From an uncultured Collinsella sp. (lineage in GTDB: Bacteria; Actinomycetota; Coriobacteriia; Coriobacteriales; Coriobacteriaceae): DNA of 8,330 nucleotides. A model generated the notes under the pieces. That model saw only the letters and a program-made list of their open reading frames with translations. It searched no databases and had not been told where the DNA came from. The translations under genes and the position numbers were made by a program. Location: positions 1 to 8,330 of the forward strand of contig CABUOA010000059.1 in NCBI GenBank assembly GCA_902493145.1. Reading direction: 5' to 3'. Shown here piece by piece: positions 1-5,506 of the stretch (positions are counted from its first letter, which is position 1; each line of letters opens with the position of its first letter).

Positions 1-305
1 ACTTCGACCAAATAAACCTCGGCGCTGCGCAGGCGCACGACAACCGCCACGGGCACCACGCCCGAACGGTCGACGGCGAGCACGTCGCCGTCGACAAAAC
101 GACCGCCGTCGGCAGTATCCAGCCGAACATCGACCGTGCGCCCCAGCTCCGTCACGCCCACAAACGCGCATACATCAGCCTGGTCCCAATCGAGCAGTAG
201 CTCGTCAACTTCAAAGACGCCGCCCAGCTTCCGGCGAAGCAGAAGTTCATAGGACGGATCGTTGAGATTTCCCAAGCATGTCGTCGAAACCAAGCGCTCA
301 GGCAT
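1..305 (-). CDS. ureE: UreE-like nickel metallochaperone, N-terminal part (runs off the window)
   Basis: An open frame starts at ATG 305-303 and continues past the left edge, so 101 residues are visible. I recognise the layout of the UreE N-terminal domain: a leading hydrophobic/acidic strand with V-D-E-L-L-L-D-W near residue 32, a G-R-T-V-D-V-R-L strand near 55, the G-R-F-V-D-G-D-V-L turn near 68, and a final strand A-E-V-Y-L-V near 95. This order and spacing resemble Bacillus-type UreE (E-V-E-W, I-A-I-K-L, Y-G-D-V-L, E-K-V-Y-V-I). UreE delivers nickel to apo-urease in the cytoplasm. The nickel-binding C-terminal domain would lie outside the window, so metal binding cannot be judged. The start is 3 nt after the stop of the upstream FKBP gene, which suggests translational coupling. 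The assignment rests on remembered family pattern only. A UreE-domain protein unconnected with urease is possible. Confidence 0.55.
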   Translation of the reverse strand, partial: MPERLVSTTCLGNLNDPSYELLLRRKLGGVFEVDELLLDWDQADVCAFVGVTELGRTVDVRLDTADGGRFVDGDVLAVDRSGVVPVAVVVRLRSAEVYLVE

Positions 306-308
306 GCT

Positions 309-737
309 CTAACCCTCGACCTCGACGAGCTCGATATCAAAGTTGAGGTCCTTGCCGGCAAGCTCGTGGTTGGCATCGAGCGTCACAGCCTCGGGCGTTA
401 CGTCGATGACGACGGCGGGGACAGGCATGCCGCTCGGCGTGGACAGGAAGAGCTTCATGCCCTTCTCGATCTGCTCGATGTTGGGAACCTGCTCGGCCGG
501 GAAGGTAATAACCATCTCGGGATTGTGCTCGCCGTAGGCATCGGCAGCAGGAATGTGCACGGTCTTCTTCTCGCCCACCTGCATGTCGACAACAGCGGCG
601 TCGAAGCCCTTGATCATCTGACCGGCGCCGCAGGTGAACTCCAGCGGCTCGCCGCGATCGTAGGAGCTATCGAACTGCGTGCCGTCGTCGAGCGTGCCGC
701 GATAATGAGTCTTGACCTTCTTGCCCTGGTTGGACAT
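309..737 (-). CDS. slyD: SlyD-type FKBP peptidyl-prolyl cis-trans isomerase
   Basis: A 142-residue cytoplasmic prolyl isomerase and chaperone. The FKBP core opens with H-Y-R-G-T-L-D-D-G-T-x-F-D-S-S, continues with the G-A-G-Q-M-I-K-G-F-D loop, and closes with N-H-E-L-A-G-K-D-L-N-F-D-I-E-L-V. The segment in the middle (after D-A-Y-G-E-H-N-P, roughly residues 70-118) is the inserted-in-flap chaperone domain typical of SlyD. The start at 737 is chosen because GGAGG lies 6 nt upstream (741-746 region) and the protein then begins at the usual family position. An in-frame ATG 30 nt earlier would add an untypical tail. The histidine- and cysteine-rich C-terminal tail that binds nickel in Escherichia coli SlyD is absent: the protein ends right after the FKBP fold. 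It is followed almost directly by the ureE-like gene, so a role in folding or nickel delivery is an inference from context. Confidence 0.9.
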   Translation of the reverse strand: MSNQGKKVKTHYRGTLDDGTQFDSSYDRGEPLEFTCGAGQMIKGFDAAVVDMQVGEKKTVHIPAADAYGEHNPEMVITFPAEQVPNIEQIEKGMKLFLSTPSGMPVPAVVIDVTPEAVTLDANHELAGKDLNFDIELVEVEG

Positions 738-795
738 GGTAACCTCCGTGATAAGGGCGGCGCACAACGCGGGCCGCCGTGAACATATGGCGCTA

Positions 796-824
796 ACTAT
801 ACCCTAGTCATACAATTCAATGAC
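796..824 (-). promoter_or_regulatory. possible promoter of the slyD-like gene in the divergent spacer
   Basis: The 120-bp spacer between the divergent slyD-like and dipeptidase genes contains a minus-strand TATAGT (801-796), five of six matches to a -10 box. GTCATT (824-819) is a poor -35 candidate 17 nt further upstream. The spacer between them carries an inverted repeat, GTCAT at 807-811 and ATGAC at 820-824, that could be an operator. Between this promoter and the slyD-like start, GGCGGC (756-761) and GCCGCC (773-778) can pair in the leader. No equally good plus-strand promoter for the dipeptidase stands out. Confidence 0.3.
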
Positions 825-857
825 AGTTTGCAAAGAAACGCTGCAACCGGAGGAACC

Positions 858-1871
858 ATGGCATATCCCGTATTTGACCTACACTGCGACACCGCCGACC
901 GCATCGGCTGGGCCACGCTCGATCTCGACCTGCGCTTTACCGCCGGCACCGACGGTTATTTCCCCGGCGACGAAACGCATCCGCAAGATTTCGACCTCAT
1001 CGAGGGCAACGCCTGCGCCATCTCGCTCGCAAAGATCGGCAACACGCCATGGGCACAGTGCTTCGCCACGTTTGTCCCCGATGAGATTCCCACCGCCCAC
1101 GCCGCGCGCTTCCAGGCGCAGATCATGGCGCATATGAGCGGCCAGGCAATGCTCAACCACGACCGCATGGTCAACGTACGCAGCGCGGCAGACATTCGCC
1201 CCGCGCTCAAAGACGGCAAGGTCGCCTGCATCCACACCATCGAAAACGCCACGTTCTTTGCCGAGGACCCCGCGCTGATCGAGGTGCTCAAGAGCTTGGG
1301 CGTACTCATGTCATCGCTCAGCTGGAATGCGCAGGGACCGCTCGCGAGCGGACACGATACCCACGCCGGCCTCACCGCCGCCGGCATCGAGGCACTTACG
1401 CAGATGGAGCACGCCGGCATGGTGCTTGACGTCTCCCACCTCAACGATGAGTGCTTTGACGAGGTTGTCGCCCACGCCACACGTCCCTTCGTCGCCAGCC
1501 ACTCCAACTCTCGTGCAGTTTGCGGCGTTAAGCGCAACCTCACCGACGACCAGTTCCGCACCATTCGCGACATGGGTGGCATCGTCGGCCTCAACTACTG
1601 CAGCGAGTTCCTTTCCAACGACGCAACCGACAAGACAGCCGCAGACGTCACCTTCGACCAGCTGGCGGCACATATCGAGCACTGGCTCGACCTGGGCGGC
1701 GAGGACGTCATCGCGCTCGGCGGCGACTGGGACGGTGCCACGGTGCCCGCCTTCCTCTCCGATGCCAGCAAGATGCCCGAGTTCCAGAACATGCTCTCCA
1801 AGCACTTTGGCAAGACCGTGATGCAGAAGCTCTGCAGCGATAATGCCCTTGCCTTCTTTGAGCGTTATTAA
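858..1871 (+). CDS. M19 family (renal-dipeptidase-like) metallodipeptidase
   Basis: A 337-residue binuclear zinc amidohydrolase that should cleave dipeptides, in this family including some with a D-residue at the C-terminal position. The ligand set is complete: H9 and D11 in D-L-H-C-D-T, the bridging glutamate E129 in I-H-T-I-E-N-A, H194 in L-D-V-S-H-L-N, H215 in A-S-H-S-N-S-R, and the D290/D292 pair in L-G-G-D-W-D-G, which matches the family's G-S-D-F-D-G signature. Length is normal for bacterial cytoplasmic members. No signal peptide or lipobox is seen, so it probably works inside the cell on imported peptides, as suits an amino-acid-fermenting anaerobe. The start at 858 has GGAGG at 849-853, 4 nt away. 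An earlier ATG at 828 lacks a site and would add ten untypical residues. A strong hairpin follows the stop. Substrate preference cannot be read from the sequence. Confidence 0.92.
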   Translation: MAYPVFDLHCDTADRIGWATLDLDLRFTAGTDGYFPGDETHPQDFDLIEGNACAISLAKIGNTPWAQCFATFVPDEIPTAHAARFQAQIMAHMSGQAMLNHDRMVNVRSAADIRPALKDGKVACIHTIENATFFAEDPALIEVLKSLGVLMSSLSWNAQGPLASGHDTHAGLTAAGIEALTQMEHAGMVLDVSHLNDECFDEVVAHATRPFVASHSNSRAVCGVKRNLTDDQFRTIRDMGGIVGLNYCSEFLSNDATDKTAADVTFDQLAAHIEHWLDLGGEDVIALGGDWDGATVPAFLSDASKMPEFQNMLSKHFGKTVMQKLCSDNALAFFERY

Positions 1872-1888
1872 TTTCACATCCCCTGAGC

Positions 1889-1922
1889 GGGCCGGCATGC
1901 CGAACGGTCGACATGCCGGCCC
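1889..1922 (+). terminator. 11-bp perfect hairpin after the dipeptidase gene, no U-tract
   Basis: GGGCCGGCATG (1889-1899) is the exact reverse complement of 1912-1922, with a 12-nt loop. It begins 17 nt after the dipeptidase stop and would form a very stable stem. No T-run follows on either strand, so it would be a tail-less intrinsic terminator, an mRNA 3'-end barrier, or a control element for the next gene. The only in-frame ATG near the start of the next gene (1913) lies inside the right arm. Confidence 0.4.
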
Positions 1923-1945
1923 GTCCCCAATCTGAAGGACCACTT

Positions 1946-2722
1946 TTGACGCAGCAATTTACGCTTTTCCTACCCCAACCGGATGGGACTCCCATCCCCG
2001 TCGTCGTTACCAAAAAGCGCGTCAAAAACTTCAACCTGCGCGTCACATCGAGCGGTGAGGTCCACGCCAGCGCACCGCTCGGCGCCAGCCGCGAGCGTAT
2101 CGAAGCGTTTGTGAAGCGCAACAGCGCCTGGATTATCAGCCGGCTTGCCCAGCGCGAGCAACGTCAGGCGACGGCGCGAGAGCCGCTCAGCCCCTCGTCC
2201 ATCATTGCACTTTGGGGCAAGCCCATCACGGTACAAGATGCGCTCGATCACAACTTTAAGTCACCCGCACCGCGGCCCAAACAAGCCACGTTCGCAAGCT
2301 TTATGGGTACCGACGAGCCAGACGAACGTCCGCAGGCCAAGTGGAACGCGCCCCTCGACGGCTTAACGCCCAGTGAGATCCAAGCCCATATTGACCAGCT
2401 CTATACGTCCGAAGTCACATCGGCGCTGCGGGATATGGTGCACGCATACGAAATCGCAATGGGTGTCGCCGTTTCCCGCGTTTCCGTGCGCAGCATGAAA
2501 ACGCGCTGGGGATCATGCACGCCCAAAACCGGCGCCATTCGCATCGCACGAGAACTTGCCGCCTACCCCGTCGAGTGCCTTGACATGGTTGTCGCCCACG
2601 AGCTCGTCCACTTGCTCGAGCCAAGCCACAATCAGCGGTTTCACGCCCTGCTCGACACGTACTGCCCCAACAATAGAGCACTGTCCCAGCGGCTCAAGCA
2701 GCCACCCATAGAGACATATTAG
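1946..2722 (+). CDS. YgjP-like (DUF45/M48-related) zinc metalloprotein
   Basis: A protein of 258 residues if started at TTG 1946. The C-terminal half is the YgjP/DUF45 domain: T-R-W-G-S-C-T near residue 187, then V-A-H-E-L-V-H (H218, E219, H222) with H228 six residues on as the likely third zinc ligand, followed by R-F-H-A-L-L. Family members are often called metal-dependent hydrolases; I recall E. coli YgjP being linked to UTP pyrophosphatase activity, but the biological role is not settled. The N-terminal half has the basic K-K-R-V-K-N-F-N-L-R-V strand typical of the family. A charged, proline-rich insert at about residues 105-138 looks lineage-specific. TTG is preferred because AAGGA (1935-1939) lies 6 nt upstream, whereas ATG 1913 sits inside a hairpin arm with no Shine-Dalgarno sequence. 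No signal peptide. The gene ends 6 bp from the convergent folB stop. Confidence 0.85.
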   Translation: MTQQFTLFLPQPDGTPIPVVVTKKRVKNFNLRVTSSGEVHASAPLGASRERIEAFVKRNSAWIISRLAQREQRQATAREPLSPSSIIALWGKPITVQDALDHNFKSPAPRPKQATFASFMGTDEPDERPQAKWNAPLDGLTPSEIQAHIDQLYTSEVTSALRDMVHAYEIAMGVAVSRVSVRSMKTRWGSCTPKTGAIRIARELAAYPVECLDMVVAHELVHLLEPSHNQRFHALLDTYCPNNRALSQRLKQPPIETY

Positions 2723-2728
2723 AACCGG

Positions 2729-3214
2729 TTAGCGCACGCGCTCGATCTCGACACCGCAGCTTGCCAGGGGAAGACCGACGGGCGCCCAAGGCTTATCGAG
2801 CTTAACGCGCACGCCAAGCAGCAAGGGGTAACGACGCAGCAGCATCGAGGCCACACCCTCAGCTGCAGCCTCGATGAGCTTAAACGTATGCTCGCGCAGA
2901 TAGCCATCGACATCGTGGCACACCGAGCCATAGTCAATCGAGGCGTCCAGGTTATCGTGCTCCCCCGCTGCACGCAGGTCGGCATAGAGTACCAAGGACA
3001 CGATGAACTTCTGGCCCAGCGCGTTCTCTTCGGGATACACGCCATGGTTAGCAAAAACCTCAAGACCTTCAACGGTGATGCGGTCGGCATGGCGAAGGTC
3101 GTCATAGCTCACGTGGGGCACCGCCGTTGCGGTGGATATTTCGCCCCTTCCACGGCGGGCGAGCTCGGCGCCTTCAGTCTTGGTTGCATTCTCGGGCAGT
3201 TTCTTGTTGCTCAT
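2729..3214 (-). CDS. folB: dihydroneopterin aldolase FolB
   Basis: A 161-residue enzyme that splits 7,8-dihydroneopterin into 6-hydroxymethyl-dihydropterin and glycolaldehyde in folate synthesis. Active-site residues can be aligned with Staphylococcus aureus FolB: E63 in H-G-V-Y-P-E-E-N-A-L-G-Q, Y95 in I-D-Y-G-S-V, L113-I-E115 in the pterin-binding strand, and K141 in L-D-K-P-W. The catalytic core begins around residue 44 (R-I-T-V-E-G-L), so the protein has a polar N-terminal extension of about 43 residues that the family normally lacks. The start at 3214 is nevertheless supported by AAGGAG 9 nt upstream, and no internal ATG is available. It is the last gene of folE - HD - folB, 43 nt after the HD gene. 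folP and folK are not in the window. Confidence 0.93.
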   Translation of the reverse strand: MSNKKLPENATKTEGAELARRGRGEISTATAVPHVSYDDLRHADRITVEGLEVFANHGVYPEENALGQKFIVSLVLYADLRAAGEHDNLDASIDYGSVCHDVDGYLREHTFKLIEAAAEGVASMLLRRYPLLLGVRVKLDKPWAPVGLPLASCGVEIERVR

Positions 3215-3257
3215 CGCGATCGTCTCCTTCGTTTAGAACCCCGACCGCGCAAACTAA

Positions 3258-3839
3258 CTACACGTGAATCGACAGGTTCTTTTTATCATCGCTCCAGTTG
3301 CAAGCATTGCGCGCGGGGCATGCAAAGCAGGCGCGCGACGCTTTGTCGGCTGCATAGAGCAGACGCTCAAGCGGTTGGCTGTTCACGCGCAGCTTTCGAT
3401 GGCCCAGAATGGCCGTCTTAATGGCTGCGGCATCGGCCGGCTCAAACGCCACGTCATCGGGCATGCCGCCGAGAATCGCATCAGCGACGCGTTCGCTTGC
3501 AACATCATGGGATATACCCGATTCATACTGTTCATCTTTGCCGATATCGTGAAGAAGTGCCGTGGCGTAGATGACCTCGCGGTCAAATTCGAGCTGCTCC
3601 TCGAGATTCTTGATCCACATAATGCGAGAGACATCGAGCAGATGGTCAATACCGTGGCGGCAGAAGATGCGCCCCGATTCCAACTGCGCAATGTTGCCCA
3701 GATGCCGCCGGAACAGCCCGTTGGCACAAATGTAATCAATGCGAGGCATGGCACCAAAGGGAGCCAAGCCCGAACCCATAAAGCCGCGACGTGACGTCCC
3801 CTCATCGGTCTTCGATGCAAAGTCGTTGACGACTCTCAT
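3258..3839 (-). CDS. HD-domain metal-dependent phosphohydrolase of the folate cluster
   Basis: An HD-superfamily protein of 193 residues from ATG 3839, or 163 from the internal ATG 3749. Metal ligands are visible: H62 in F-C-R-H-G, the paired H97-D98 in A-L-L-H-D-I-G-K, and D165 in Y-A-A-D-K-A-S-R. A cysteine cluster C171-x2-C174-x5-C180 followed by N-W-S closes the protein and may bind a metal. I recall this HD plus C-x2-C-P-A-x3-C-N-W-S form from folate clusters of anaerobic Firmicutes. HD proteins hydrolyse phosphate esters. Archaeal MptB, another HD protein, acts on a dihydroneopterin cyclic phosphate. Removing phosphate from the FolE product is therefore a reasonable but unproven role. 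ATG 3839 is 2 nt after the folE stop and would be coupled to it. ATG 3749 gives the family-typical N-terminus but has no clear Shine-Dalgarno sequence, so the start is unsettled. Confidence 0.85.
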   Translation of the reverse strand: MRVVNDFASKTDEGTSRRGFMGSGLAPFGAMPRIDYICANGLFRRHLGNIAQLESGRIFCRHGIDHLLDVSRIMWIKNLEEQLEFDREVIYATALLHDIGKDEQYESGISHDVASERVADAILGGMPDDVAFEPADAAAIKTAILGHRKLRVNSQPLERLLYAADKASRACFACPARNACNWSDDKKNLSIHV

Positions 3840-3841
3840 AG

Positions 3842-4399
3842 TTAGCGTCCCAGCATCCTAAAGAAACGCTCCTCGAGCGCGGGATCGGTCTCAAAGACGC
3901 CGCGGCGAGCGAGCGTCACGGTCTTGGTGCCAGGCTTTTGCACGCCGCGCATGGTCATACACATATGCTCGGCTTCCATGAGCACAATCGCTCCCCGGGG
4001 AGCGAGATAATCCATGAGAGCGTCGGCAACCTGCGCACACAGCTGCTCCTGCAGCTGTAGACGGCGGGCATAAACCTCAACCGTGCGGGCGAGCTTGGAA
4101 AGCCCTGCGACACGGCCGTTGGGGATATAGCCAATGGCAGCCTTGCCGTAAAACGGCAGCAGATGATGCTCGCACAGCGAGTAAAACGTGATGTCGCGCT
4201 CGATAACCAAATCGTTCGAAGCGACGGCAAAGGTTTTGGACAGGTGCTCCTCGGCACTCTGGTCCATACCACCGGCGATCTCACCATACATACGGGCAAC
4301 GCGCGCCGGGGTCTCCAGCAGGCCCTCACGAGTTGGGTCCTCGCCTATGCCCTCAAGCAACAGCTTAATGGCGGCCTCGACTTTTTCCTGATCGACCAT
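3842..4399 (-). CDS. folE: GTP cyclohydrolase I (zinc-dependent, type IA)
   Basis: A 185-residue enzyme that converts GTP to 7,8-dihydroneopterin triphosphate and formate, the first step of folate synthesis. The family signatures are intact: S-L-C-E-H-H-L-L-P-F with zinc ligands C76 and H79, A-R-R-L-Q-L-Q-E-Q-L near residue 111, and E-H-M-C-M-T-M-R-G with the third zinc ligand C147. H78 and H145 match the catalytic histidines. All three zinc ligands are present, so it is the zinc-dependent FolE and not the FolE2 type. The start at 4399 follows GTGAGG with 5 nt spacing and gives the usual family length. The longer frame upstream would run into the nrdG 3' end. It is 65 nt downstream of nrdG with no terminator in between, so read-through from nrdG is possible. 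The HD gene begins 2 nt after its stop. Confidence 0.96.
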   Translation of the reverse strand: MVDQEKVEAAIKLLLEGIGEDPTREGLLETPARVARMYGEIAGGMDQSAEEHLSKTFAVASNDLVIERDITFYSLCEHHLLPFYGKAAIGYIPNGRVAGLSKLARTVEVYARRLQLQEQLCAQVADALMDYLAPRGAIVLMEAEHMCMTMRGVQKPGTKTVTLARRGVFETDPALEERFFRMLGR

Positions 4400-4464
4400 C
4401 TGGGCCTCACTTTTCCGATTTTGCGTTCGCGCTATGGTACCACGCCTTTGGCATCGGCCACAAG

Positions 4465-5046
4465 CTACATAGTATGGGTCGAATAGACCGGATCGTCCCG
4501 CCAAAGCTCCACAGCGTCGCAAAGCGCAACGCCCTCGCGCACAGCACGGGCGCGCGTGGCGTTCATATCAATCACGCGCTGATTGCTCGAGCCCCTAAAA
4601 CGCAATGAGATATCGTACAGATCCTGAACAAACGGGCCATCCACCAACATATCGAGGCAGGCAAGGATACGGTCCGTCGCCTCGGTATGGTGACGACCAC
4701 CCGGCATAAGCTCCTCGAGCACGTCGCCGGTAAAGCACCAAATGGTCTTGCCCGACCCCGCGGGATAGGCCGCACGCACGCGTTCGATAAAGTCAACAAG
4801 CCCCGCCTGATTCTCGGGCTCCATGGGCTCGCCACCCAGAATCGTCAGGCCATCGATAAAGGGATGATCGAGACTCTCGATAATTTTGTCCTCGACGGCG
4901 CGATCGAACGGCTCGCCCGCAGCAAAGTCCCACGCGACGGAGTTAAAGCAATTCTTGCACCCGCGACGGCACCCGCTCACAAACAGAGAAGTACGAACGC
5001 CTTCCCCATCAGCAATGTCGAAATACTTAATGTTCGCGTAGTTCAT
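4465..5046 (-). CDS. nrdG: anaerobic ribonucleoside-triphosphate reductase activating protein
   Basis: A 193-residue radical-SAM enzyme. It uses a 4Fe-4S cluster and S-adenosylmethionine to place the glycyl radical on NrdD. The cluster motif C-x3-C-x2-C is at C26, C30 and C33 (S-G-C-R-R-G-C-K-N-C-F-N). The G-G-E-P motif that contacts SAM follows in T-I-L-G-G-E-P-M-E-P. N-terminus (N-Y-A-N-I-K-Y-F-D-I-A-D-G-E-G-V-R) and length are typical of NrdG. The start at 5046 has GGGAGAG 6 nt upstream. The longer frame that extends into the spacer only reads through a palindromic element. Its partner nrdD lies upstream on the same strand, but 426 bp of palindromic spacer lie between them, so the two may not be equally expressed. 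Confidence 0.96.
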   Translation of the reverse strand: MNYANIKYFDIADGEGVRTSLFVSGCRRGCKNCFNSVAWDFAAGEPFDRAVEDKIIESLDHPFIDGLTILGGEPMEPENQAGLVDFIERVRAAYPAGSGKTIWCFTGDVLEELMPGGRHHTEATDRILACLDMLVDGPFVQDLYDISLRFRGSSNQRVIDMNATRARAVREGVALCDAVELWRDDPVYSTHTM

Positions 5047-5047
5047 A

Positions 5048-5161
5048 GGTAACTCTCCCGGGAGGCCGGGACATATCATCCCGTCCTCAAACATTCTCGG
5101 CCTTCGGCCTGCGAAACTGCGGGCGGGACGATATGTCCCGGCCTCATGCAAAGGGTAACTC
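5048..5161. repeat. 8-bp direct repeat flanking a palindromic element
   Basis: GGTAACTC occurs at 5048-5055 and again at 5154-5161, on either side of the inverted-repeat element 5062-5145. This is what a target-site duplication left by insertion of a small non-coding element would look like. The gaps between repeat and element differ (6 and 8 nt), so the insertion reading is not certain. The left copy overlaps the spacer and Shine-Dalgarno region of nrdG. Confidence 0.5.
5062..5145. repeat. 84-bp palindromic element abutting the nrdG ribosome binding site
   Basis: The arms 5062-5086 and 5121-5145 are reverse complements over 25 bp, with one mismatch (5078/5129) and one G-T pair (5084/5123). 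The outer 16 bp, GAGGCCGGGACATATC, are perfect. The 34-nt loop holds its own small hairpin, GGCC-TTC-GGCC (5099-5109). On the nrdG transcript the stem ends 2 nt before the GGGAGAG Shine-Dalgarno sequence. The adjoining CTCCCGGGAG (5055-5064) is itself a perfect palindrome. It codes for nothing and has no U-tract on the nrdG side, so it is more likely a REP- or MITE-like repeat, an mRNA processing/stability element or a translation control than a classic terminator. Confidence 0.75.
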
Positions 5162-5278
5162 AATGAACGAAGCGAACATCGAGTATAGGGTTCGAGGTCC
5201 AATAAAAACTTTGTTGCAGCTCAACCGCTATCGCAAGTAAATCGCAGCTGCAGCTCGAATTATTTCCGCTAAGAACTT
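5146..5278. other. unassigned spacer between the two palindromic elements
   Basis: This stretch, less GC-rich than its surroundings, contains no convincing gene. On the minus strand TATACT (5187-5182) resembles a -10 box and could start transcription of nrdG about 130 nt before its start codon, but no good -35 sequence lies 16-18 nt upstream. A short inverted repeat, CGAAC (5173-5177) and GTTCG (5190-5194), surrounds that box. GCAGCTGCAGC near 5244-5254 is a small local palindrome. A frame on the minus strand is open through it, but it has no start of its own and no recognisable protein. Confidence 0.3.
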
Positions 5279-5506
5279 CGAGGAGTGAGCAGACCGCGTG
5301 CTGCATCTCAGCTACGTCAACTTGGCTGCCCCGTAGCGAGGCCCCGGACCTTTGCTCGATATGAGTTCCGCACGAACAGGAGGCGCCAGTGGCGCCTCCG
5401 TCGTGAGCCAGGACTGTCCGAAATAGCGAGTAAAGGTCCGGGGCCTCGCTACGGGGCAGCCTGGGATGGTTATTAGAGATGCAGCACGCGGTCGCGGATC
5501 TCCTCG
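5279..5506. repeat. about 228-bp quasi-palindrome including the nrdD 3' end and its mirrored copy
   Basis: The segment is symmetric about 5392/5393. Outer blocks: CGAGGAG (5279-5285) mirrors the same sequence in the nrdD coding strand near 5500-5506. After six non-matching bases, 18 bp at 5292-5309 are the exact reverse complement of 5476-5493, which encode the last D-R-V-L-H-L of nrdD. After 14 unmatched bases on each side comes the 35-bp core 5324-5358/5427-5461, matched except for one G-T pair. The equal length of the unmatched stretches shows the arms are colinear copies. Inside the core are CACGA/TCGTG (5371-5375/5401-5405) and a 9-bp perfect hairpin, GGAGGCGCC-AGT-GGCGCCTCC (5379-5399). 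Confidence 0.85.
5324..5461 (-). terminator. long GC-rich hairpin directly after the nrdD stop
   Basis: On the nrdD transcript a 35-bp stem, opening with GGCTGCCCCGTAGCGAGGCC, begins 11 nt after the TAA. It is interrupted in the middle by further nested hairpins. No U-tract follows, so it may act as a tail-less terminator or a barrier to 3' exonucleases. Either role would protect nrdD mRNA and lower read-through into nrdG. The structure is seen in the sequence; its role is inferred. Confidence 0.45.

Noticed and set aside
956..1943. Two minus-strand frames of about 210 codons antisense to the dipeptidase
   Set aside because: They are shadows of a gene with a complete M19 ligand set. They have no ribosome binding site and no recognisable domain.
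2723..2730. AACCGGTT palindrome between the convergent stops as a bidirectional terminator
   Set aside because: It is only 8 bp, has no loop and no T-run on either side, so it is too small to terminate transcription.
3750..3839. Twin-arginine-like S-R-R-G-F-M at the N-terminus of the HD protein
   Set aside because: No real hydrophobic segment or cleavage site follows, and a cytoplasmic pterin or nucleotide hydrolase would not be exported. The stretch may not even be translated if the start is 3749.
5062..5461. CRISPR array or integron attC sites
   Set aside because: The repeats are inverted, single-copy pairs without regular direct repeats and spacers. No attC core motifs or integrase are seen.
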